Shown here piece by piece: positions 1 to 5,293 of a stretch of DNA of 12,173 nucleotides. The stretch is from contig JBLHGU010000145.1 of assembly GCA_047615875.1 (NCBI GenBank), positions 1 through 12,173 on the forward strand, read 5' to 3'. The position numbers were made by a program, and so were the translations under genes. Below the pieces are notes generated by a model. That model saw only the letters and a program-made list of their open reading frames with translations, was not told where the DNA came from and searched no databases. How positions within the stretch are numbered: the stretch's first letter is position 1; the number at the start of each line of letters is the position of its first letter. Origin of the DNA: JBLHGU01 sp047615875 (lineage in GTDB: Bacteria; Pseudomonadota; Gammaproteobacteria; Arenicellales; CAJQKF01).

Positions 1-116
1 TTAATAACAGACGCATCTAAATGTGTTTCGGGTGCACTGGCGGGGCTGTTCATAAATTTTCGCGATATTATTTAACCGCCTGATTATCCTAGTTTTCGAG
101 TGAGAAATACACCGCC
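1..116. other. Upstream region of the glutamine-synthetase-like gene
   Basis: This non-coding lead-in holds the likely promoter of the downstream ligase gene, but I cannot place -35/-10 boxes with an acceptable spacing. A TATTAT hexamer at 66-71 is the best -10-like element and has no -35 partner at 16-18 bp. It contains no copy of the GCAAT-N5-ATTGC dyad found near position 3940, so shared control with the transporter is not visible here. Confidence 0.4.
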
Positions 117-1442
117 ATGTCTGAATTATCAGATCTTCGTTTCATTGATACCTTTATTCCCGACATAAACGGTGTGCTAAGAGGCAAAAGATTGCCTGCA
201 TTCGATCTTCAAAAGCTACAGAGTAGTGGTTTACAGCTGCCTAATTCAGTTTTTTCCACAGAGGTTACAGGTATTACAGTCGGTCTTTCCGAACTGGGTC
301 TTGAGGAAGGAGATCCGGACTATCCCTGCCGACTTGTGCCTGGAACTCTATGCCGGTCGCCCTGGGAAGAGGGCGTAGGCCAGGCCATGTTTACCATGCT
401 TGATAGTTCTGGCGCCGAATTCTTTGCCGATCCTCAGACGGTATTAAGCAATGTTCTGAGGCAATATTCAAAACAGGGCCTGCGACCCGTGTTAGCTTTA
501 GAGCTCGAATTTTATTTGACCGAAATTGACAACGAAACTTCTCAGCCCGAGTTACCTCATTCACCGGTGTCCGGTGCTCGAGAAACCAATGTCCAGGTCT
601 ATGGTTTAACTGAAGTGTGGGACTTCAAAGCTTTTCTCAATGATGTAGCTAACTATTGTGAAATTCAGGGGATTGATGCATCCGCCGCGAGCTCGGAGTA
701 TGCACCAGGGCAATTTGAAATTAACCTTAATCATACCGACAATGTCATGCTAGCTTGTGCTCATGCCATTATGTTGAAAAACGTTGTTCGTCAAACGGCT
801 ACCAAGCACGGGTTTTGTGCCACCTTCATGCCCAAGCCATTCCCCGATAGAACGGGCAATGGTTGCCATATCCATGTCAGCGTCCTGGATCAGCAAGGCG
901 ACAATATTTTTCAGGATGAAGATGAGACCGGTAGCCATTCGTTGCATCAGTCTGTTGCCGGTTTGCTAGATTCAATGGTTGATTGCACAGCAATATTTGC
1001 ACCGGGTGCAAACAGCTACCGACGTTTCGTTAAGGGTGGATATGCGCCCACACAACTATCTTGGGGCGTGAATAATCGCACTGTAGCCGTACGCATTCCA
1101 ATGAGTAGCCCAGCTGCAAGACGTATTGAACACCGTGTCGCAGGGGCGGATGTTAATCCGTGGTTATTATGTGCTTGTGTTCTGGGTGGCATGTTAGACG
1201 GCATAAACAAACAAATGCAGCCACCCGCCCGTAATCTTGGTGACGCCTATAGCCAGGATTTACCACGCTTGCCGGATAACTGGAATGATGCCCTGGACTC
1301 GTTTAGTTGTTCCGAATTTGCCGCACAGATATTGGGCGAAGGGTTTGTTGCTCTCTATCACGGTGTTAAACAGTTTGAGCACCAACAGTTTCAACGCATT
1401 ATTACTCCAGCAGAATATCAGTGGTATTTACGGCGTATATAG
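117..1442 (+). CDS. Glutamine synthetase family protein, gamma-glutamylpolyamine synthetase (PuuA)-like
   Basis: A glutamine-synthetase-fold ligase, expected to join the gamma-carboxyl of glutamate to an amine using ATP in the cytoplasm. The N-terminal beta-grasp part carries PDINGVLRGKR (about 15-25), typical of PuuA-like members. The catalytic part shows the usual metal and substrate residues: E129 and E131 in LELEF, E194 and E201, H251/H253 in the NGCHIH segment, R321 and R326 in NNRTVAVRIP, and E338 in RRIEHR followed by AGADVNPW. Length (441 aa) is slightly below GlnA or PuuA (about 470). The ATG is the only usual start after an in-frame TAG at 90-92; the ribosome site (GTGAG, 100-104) is weak and distant. 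It converges on an aminotransferase gene, a pairing seen in polyamine and other amine catabolism. The family is sure, the amine substrate is not; a true GlnA role is unlikely given the PuuA-like motifs. Confidence 0.9.
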   Translation: MSELSDLRFIDTFIPDINGVLRGKRLPAFDLQKLQSSGLQLPNSVFSTEVTGITVGLSELGLEEGDPDYPCRLVPGTLCRSPWEEGVGQAMFTMLDSSGAEFFADPQTVLSNVLRQYSKQGLRPVLALELEFYLTEIDNETSQPELPHSPVSGARETNVQVYGLTEVWDFKAFLNDVANYCEIQGIDASAASSEYAPGQFEINLNHTDNVMLACAHAIMLKNVVRQTATKHGFCATFMPKPFPDRTGNGCHIHVSVLDQQGDNIFQDEDETGSHSLHQSVAGLLDSMVDCTAIFAPGANSYRRFVKGGYAPTQLSWGVNNRTVAVRIPMSSPAARRIEHRVAGADVNPWLLCACVLGGMLDGINKQMQPPARNLGDAYSQDLPRLPDNWNDALDSFSCSEFAAQILGEGFVALYHGVKQFEHQQFQRIITPAEYQWYLRRI

Positions 1443-1628
1443 AGCCTTTGCTGGGAGGAGGTTCTGCAATCCAACCTACATGTGCAAGATAGCTTTTATA
1501 TAACTTGCCCAATATTCATTTTGCCAATGAACAAAACTATTCTGGGTCTTACATTGGCTATTGTCGAATAACCATGACAGGGCTGATAATCTACCTAGCA
1601 GATTCCCTGGCTGCCGCTATCGGTGCTG
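1443..1628. other. Convergent intergenic region with two inverted repeats
   Basis: The gap separates the 3' ends of the ligase and aminotransferase genes. I see no gene in it. Two inverted repeats are present: GCCAATG at 1523-1529 with CATTGGC at 1552-1558 (7 bp perfect, 22-nt loop), and CAGGG/AATCT at 1578-1592 with AGATT/CCCTG at 1600-1609 (two 5-bp stems separated by a 5-nt bulge). Neither is followed by a clear T-tract on either strand, so they are at best weak candidates for transcription end points. Confidence 0.3.
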
Positions 1629-2960
1629 TTAAAGCTGCAACGCAGCATTAATGCTTGCGGCCAGTTTCTCGGTTATTTCATCGACATGGTTACTATTGAT
1701 TATGTAGGGAGGTGCTATTAAAACATGATGACCATTTTGGCCATCAATGGTGCCACTCATTGGATAACATAATAGTCCGTGCTCCATAGCAGTGGACTTA
1801 ATTAATGTGTGCAGAGGCTTAGATGAGTCAAAAGGTTTCTTACTGGCCCGGTCCTCAACAATTTCAACACCTATAAATAGACCGCGACCACGAACATCGC
1901 CTATATGAGGATGATTTTCAAAACGGGATTGTAGAGCTTGAATTAGCTCATCGCCCCTTGCCGAGACATTTTTAAGCAGATTTTGTTGCTCGATGTAGTT
2001 TTGTGTAGCAATGGCCGCAGCACAAGCAGTGGCGTGACCCATGAATGTGTGACCGTGCTGAAAGAAACCACTACCTTCTTGAATTTGATTGAAAATCGCA
2101 TTCTGTACTAATAAGGCACCGATGGGCTGATAGCCTGCGGCCAGACCCTTGGCTACTGCGATTAGATCAGGACGAACGCCATCTTGCTCGCAGGCAAACA
2201 TTGTACCCGTGCGTCCCATTCCACACATAACTTCGTCCAGTAGCAATAAAATGCCGTATTCATCACATATTTGCCTAATACGCGAAAAATATCCTGGCAC
2301 TGGTGCAACGGCTCCCAATGTGGCACCTACAACCGGTTCTGCAACAAAAGCTATGACATTCTCAGGCCCAACTTCTAGAAGCTTTTGTTCTAGTTCATTA
2401 GCTGTCCGCAAACCATACTGTTCCAGAGTTTCATCATCGCTTTTGTCCCTGTATGGATAGCAGGGTGAGACATGATGGCTTTCCATTAATAGAGGCCTGA
2501 ATTGTTTCCTGCGCCACTGATTACCGCCCACAGCTAAAGCGCCAAGAGTATTGCCATGATAACTTTGGCGACGAGAAATAAAGATTCGACGTTGACTCTC
2601 ACCGCGTTCCAGAAAATACTGCCGGGCCATTTTTAAACCGGCTTCCATGGCCTCGGATCCACCTGATACGAAGTACGCACGACTAATGCCAGCCGGGGCG
2701 CGATCACATAAATAGGTGCCCAACTGCTCCATGGGATCGCTAGTAAAGAACGAGCTATGGGCGTAGGGAATACAATCTAATTGATGCTTTATGGCATCAA
2801 TTACAACCTGATTGTTATGTCCAAGACAGGACACTGCCGCGCCACTAGATGCGTCTATATAACGCTTGCCGTTTTGATCAGTAATATAAGGGCCCTCACC
2901 AGATACTGCAGTTGGCATATTGGCTTTGGTATGGCGATGGAATACGTTATGTGTTGTCAT
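1629..2960 (-). CDS. Class III PLP-dependent aminotransferase
   Basis: A fold-type I, class III (omega/BioA-like) aminotransferase that moves an amino group from a terminal amine or amino acid to a keto acid. Visible cofactor residues are the phosphate loop SGGSEA (99-104), SYHG (133-136) with the ring-stacking aromatic, D242 in LLDEVMCGMGRTG, and the Schiff-base lysine K271 in AVAKGLAAGYQPIGA. GHTFMGH (303-309) is the usual phosphate-contact segment. The length of 443 aa is normal and the protein looks intact. Its ATG lies 6 bp after the stop of the regulator gene, with an AAGAG ribosome site overlapping that stop, so the two are almost certainly co-transcribed and probably translationally coupled. 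Annotation of close relatives varies (aspartate aminotransferase family, omega-amino acid:pyruvate, polyamine:pyruvate). The nearby PuuA-like gene favours an amine or diamine donor, but this is inference. Confidence 0.92.
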   Translation of the reverse strand: MTTHNVFHRHTKANMPTAVSGEGPYITDQNGKRYIDASSGAAVSCLGHNNQVVIDAIKHQLDCIPYAHSSFFTSDPMEQLGTYLCDRAPAGISRAYFVSGGSEAMEAGLKMARQYFLERGESQRRIFISRRQSYHGNTLGALAVGGNQWRRKQFRPLLMESHHVSPCYPYRDKSDDETLEQYGLRTANELEQKLLEVGPENVIAFVAEPVVGATLGAVAPVPGYFSRIRQICDEYGILLLLDEVMCGMGRTGTMFACEQDGVRPDLIAVAKGLAAGYQPIGALLVQNAIFNQIQEGSGFFQHGHTFMGHATACAAAIATQNYIEQQNLLKNVSARGDELIQALQSRFENHPHIGDVRGRGLFIGVEIVEDRASKKPFDSSKPLHTLIKSTAMEHGLLCYPMSGTIDGQNGHHVLIAPPYIINSNHVDEITEKLAASINAALQL

Positions 2961-2966
2961 AGTCTC

Positions 2967-3860
2967 TTAAATGGTAATACCAAGTTCGTTAAACAGGCGT
3001 TCTCGAGTTTTTAAAGTAGTTATCGCGTCGTCTCCCAGTCGTCTGGCAACTAAGGTTAGCAGTCCCTCCAACAGCACCGACCACGCTGCGGTACTGTTGA
3101 CATAGAATCGTCCAGTTGATGGAATGACAACGGTATAGTGTGAATTGCCAGCCAGAGGGGAAGCGCTTGAATCTGTGAAAGCCAGTACCGGGATGCCATA
3201 TTTCGAAGCTATCCTCCCGGCGTCTACAGTTGCTCGGGTATAAGGATTACAGCCCATAACCACCAGGGCGTCATCTTCATTCAACTGGGATAGTGAATGT
3301 GCGACACCGTGGCCGGCTTCGCCGAGAATTGATACTCGATCGCGAATCAGTCCCAGACCATAGGAGAAAAAATTGGCCAGAGAATAAAACTGCCTCAATC
3401 CGTGAATTCTGACATTTCGTGCGGTACAGAGTAGTTGGGTCGCATCGTTTAGCAACTGTGGATCCACTTCCTTGCTCAATTTTTGAATATTCCTGGTTTC
3501 GTCACCAACCACTTCCAGAAAAACCTCCATTGTTTTTTGTCCACCATGAGTGGGGTGAACAATGCGATCAACCTGATGACTATAAAAATATGTTTGGCCA
3601 CTGGCAACAAAATGACGGAAAATATCCTGCAGTTCATTAAATCCACGATATCCCAGTCTTTTTGCTAAACGAGTTAGAGTGGACGCGTTAATGCCAAGGT
3701 TTGCGGCTAGATCAGTTATTGAGTAGACCGCCGCTTGTCTGGGCTCATCAATTAATCTTGCCAGAGTCTGAAATGCCCTGGGTCCCAGGCTAAGCTCTGC
3801 TTCCCCGGTGTGAATTTGATTAACCAAATTTCGCAGTTCATCCAGTGTTTTGGGTGGCAT
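2967..3860 (-). CDS. MurR/RpiR family transcriptional regulator (HTH + SIS)
   Basis: A 297-aa regulator with the two-domain layout of the RpiR/MurR family. The N-terminal helix-turn-helix spans about residues 28-85, with the recognition part around SITDLAANLGINASTLTRLA (48-67) followed by LGYRGFNEL. The C-terminal SIS sugar-isomerase-like domain (about 130-270) is expected to sense a ligand and includes VMGCNPYTRATVD and LAFTDSSASPLA. Family members often use sugar phosphates as ligands, but versions beside amino acid or amine genes are common. The ATG is the only usual start after an in-frame stop at 3885-3887; no good ribosome site precedes it. It heads an operon with the aminotransferase and diverges from the TAXI transporter, so it is the obvious local regulator and probably binds the dyads at 3918-3964. 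Whether it represses or activates cannot be read. Confidence 0.93.
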   Translation of the reverse strand: MPPKTLDELRNLVNQIHTGEAELSLGPRAFQTLARLIDEPRQAAVYSITDLAANLGINASTLTRLAKRLGYRGFNELQDIFRHFVASGQTYFYSHQVDRIVHPTHGGQKTMEVFLEVVGDETRNIQKLSKEVDPQLLNDATQLLCTARNVRIHGLRQFYSLANFFSYGLGLIRDRVSILGEAGHGVAHSLSQLNEDDALVVMGCNPYTRATVDAGRIASKYGIPVLAFTDSSASPLAGNSHYTVVIPSTGRFYVNSTAAWSVLLEGLLTLVARRLGDDAITTLKTRERLFNELGITI

Positions 3861-3883
3861 GGTCGATAATTTAAATCTAAAAA

Positions 3884-3900
3884 TTTACCCGGATGGTAAA
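3884..3900. promoter_or_regulatory. Inverted repeat TTTACC-N5-GGTAAA in the regulator leader
   Basis: A perfect 6-bp dyad with a 5-nt spacer lies 24-40 bp before the regulator start codon. A second perfect pair, ATTTAC (3883-3888) with GTAAAT (3901-3906), overlaps it. It differs in sequence from the GCAAT dyads further upstream. It could be a second operator or a small RNA hairpin in the regulator leader; A/T-rich chance symmetry is also possible. Confidence 0.3.
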
Positions 3901-3926
3901 GTAAATGGAGGTTGAAATGCAATCAA
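3898..3926 (-). promoter_or_regulatory. Possible promoter of the regulator-aminotransferase operon
   Basis: On the minus strand TTGATT (complement of 3921-3926, 4 of 6 consensus bases) stands 17 bp before TACTTT (complement of 3898-3903, 3 of 6). The spacing is ideal but the -10 box is poor. The -35 element lies inside the first GCAAT-N5-ATTGC dyad, so a regulator bound there would block this promoter, consistent with autorepression. Transcription would begin around 3890. Confidence 0.3.
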
Positions 3927-3970
3927 AGATTGCGATACCATATCAGTTGCAATTATTCATTGCATTTCAA
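3912..3970. promoter_or_regulatory. Tandem operator: two GCAAT-N5-ATTGC dyads, probable RpiR binding region
   Basis: Two 15-bp dyads share the form GCAAT-N5-ATTGC: one at 3919-3933 with spacer CAAAG and one at 3949-3963 with spacer TATTC. Both are preceded by T and followed by a purine. Their centres (3926 and 3956) are exactly 30 bp apart, close to three helical turns, so proteins bound at both would face the same side of the DNA. The outer half-sites extend to a 12-bp perfect inverted repeat, TTGAAATGCAAT (3912-3923) and ATTGCATTTCAA (3959-3970). The position between the divergent regulator and TAXI genes marks it as the likely operator of the RpiR-type protein. The symmetry is seen directly; the protein assignment is inferred from position. 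Confidence 0.75.
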
Positions 3971-4084
3971 TTTGGCCGTTACACTTCCTGCTAAAGGCCA
4001 GATTACAAGAATACTACGCGGCGCAGATTTTGCTGTGCTGACTTTGTATTTGAACTAAACGAGAGAACTGGAGGAATATCATCT

Positions 4085-5071
4085 ATGTTTACCAAGAAAA
4101 ATCTTTCCACTGCGATTCTGGCTGCAGGCGTAGCTATGGGTGGCACTATGACCGCGACTTCGGTCTCGGCTGAAACCTTTGTCACCATTGGTACCGGTGG
4201 CGTAACAGGCGTTTATTATCCAACTGGCGGGGCAATTTGCCGTTTGGTTAACAAGAACCGAAAAGAGCACGGTGTGCGTTGTTCGGTGGAGTCAACAGGC
4301 GGCTCGGTATACAACATCAATACCATTCGTGCTGGCGAGCTTGATCTGGGTGTTGCGCAATCTGACTGGCAGTACCATGCGTATAATGGCTCTGGTAAGG
4401 ATTCTTTTAAGAAAGCGGGTCCTTTTAAAGAACTACGTGCGGTGTTCTCTGTACATGCAGAGCCAGTTAGTCTGGTGGCACGCAGAGACTCCGGTATTAA
4501 GCACATCAGTGATCTGGTAGGTAAGCGCGTTAATATCGGTAACCCAGGTTCTGGAACTGAAGCTACCTGGAATGTTATCTGGAATGCCATGGGGCATACC
4601 AATGACGACCTAAAGTTGACTGCACAAATGAAGTCCGCAGAAACACCTGGTGCATTATGCGACAACAAGATCGATGCCTTCTTCTGGTTAGTGGGTAATC
4701 CGGCTGCGTTGAATCAGGAAGCTACCACTACTTGCGATGCTAATTTTGTAGAAGTAAGTGGCGAAGCTGTTGATAAACTGGTTGCAGATAATCCTTTTTA
4801 TCGTACTGCTACTATTCCAGGTGGCATGTATAACGGTAATCCTGACGACATCGCAACCTTTGGTGTGGGCGCAACCTTCGTAAGTTCTACAGCAGTGCCA
4901 GAGAATGTTGTTTACGAAATTGTTAAAGCAGTATTTGAGAATTTTGATTCTTTCAAAAAACTGCATCCTGCATTTGCAAACCTGAAGGAATCAGAAATGA
5001 TTTCCGATGCTTTGTCAGCACCATTGCATGATGGCGCTATGAAATACTACAAGGAAAAAGGCTGGATGTAA
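4085..5071 (+). CDS. TAXI family TRAP transporter solute-binding protein
   Basis: The periplasmic binding subunit of a TRAP transporter of the TAXI type, which captures its ligand for a sodium-driven permease. A Sec signal peptide is clear: KK near the N-terminus, a hydrophobic stretch to about residue 25, and likely cleavage after SVSA near residue 29. The family hallmark IGTGGVTGVYYPTGGAI covers 35-51, and NIGNPGSGTE (150-159) is the second conserved ligand-site segment. Total length of 328 aa is normal. The start is supported by GGAGG at 4070-4074, 10 nt before ATG. The fused permease follows. Characterised TAXI proteins bind glutamate, glutamine or related dicarboxylates, so an acidic or amino acid ligand is a fair guess; the sequence does not fix it. 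Expression is probably controlled through the dyads at 3918-3964. No good promoter boxes were found in the 114 bp between those dyads and the start. Confidence 0.95.
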   Translation: MFTKKNLSTAILAAGVAMGGTMTATSVSAETFVTIGTGGVTGVYYPTGGAICRLVNKNRKEHGVRCSVESTGGSVYNINTIRAGELDLGVAQSDWQYHAYNGSGKDSFKKAGPFKELRAVFSVHAEPVSLVARRDSGIKHISDLVGKRVNIGNPGSGTEATWNVIWNAMGHTNDDLKLTAQMKSAETPGALCDNKIDAFFWLVGNPAALNQEATTTCDANFVEVSGEAVDKLVADNPFYRTATIPGGMYNGNPDDIATFGVGATFVSSTAVPENVVYEIVKAVFENFDSFKKLHPAFANLKESEMISDALSAPLHDGAMKYYKEKGWM

Positions 5072-5084
5072 TCCCAGCACTGAC

Positions 5085-5116
5085 CGGGGGGCATAAGCTC
5101 CCCGTTTGGTTTATTT
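5085..5116 (+). terminator. Rho-independent terminator or attenuator between binding protein and permease
   Basis: An 8-bp stem, CGGGGGGC (5085-5092) with GCTCCCCG (5097-5104), closes an ATAA loop and contains a single G-U pair. It is followed by a T-rich tail (5105-5116, nine T in 12). It starts 13 nt after the stop codon of the TAXI gene. Such a signal inside a transporter operon usually lets part of the transcripts end after the binding protein, giving an excess of that subunit over the permease. Confidence 0.7.
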
Positions 5117-5196
5117 AAAACGCGCTTTGACTGCACAGCCTATATTCTTAGGCAGCCAGGCTCGAAGTACACAACTACAATAAATGATCAGACATT

Positions 5197-5238
5197 GTTC
5201 TGACAGGGCACTAAAAGTGATTGCGGCCTGTTCAGAAC
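5197..5238 (+). promoter_or_regulatory. Structured leader before the TRAP permease gene
   Basis: GTTCTGACAGG (5197-5207) can pair with CCTGTTCAGAAC (5227-5238) to form an 11-bp stem with one bulged T. The loop carries a small CACT/AGTG hairpin (5209-5219). An upstream TCAGA (5188-5192) can instead pair with TCTGA (5199-5203), so two folds compete for the same strand. The element lies 56 nt before the permease start, within the 222-bp gap after the binding-protein gene. It may be an RNA control element, an mRNA processing or stabilising structure, or a DNA binding site. It matches no riboswitch class I recognise. Confidence 0.4.
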
Positions 5239-5293
5239 GTAAGCGATCCCATTCAGGCGGTCGTGCAATAATTATTCCTCTGGAGACGTGGCG

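Noticed and set aside
117..1442. Housekeeping glutamine synthetase GlnA
   Set aside because: The N-terminal PDINGVLRGKR and the RRIEHRVAGADVNPW segment are of the PuuA-like branch, and no ntrB/ntrC genes are nearby.
2149..2460. 103-codon plus-strand open frame inside the aminotransferase gene
   Set aside because: It is antisense to the PLP-binding core, and its low-complexity Ser/Pro/Thr-rich translation has no family resemblance.
3971..3995. Sigma-54 promoter before the TAXI gene (TGGCC at 3973-3977)
   Set aside because: The required GC of the -12 element is not at the correct 10-nt spacing after GG.
4216..4668. 150-codon open frame on the minus strand inside the TAXI gene
   Set aside because: It lies wholly antisense to a well-supported coding region and its translation shows no recognisable domain or ribosome site. 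It is a shadow frame.
5220..5269. Further GCAAT/ATTGC half-sites before the permease (ATTGC at 5220, GCAAT at 5265)
   Set aside because: They face outward with 40 bp between them and do not make the GCAAT-N5-ATTGC dyad, so they are likely chance matches.
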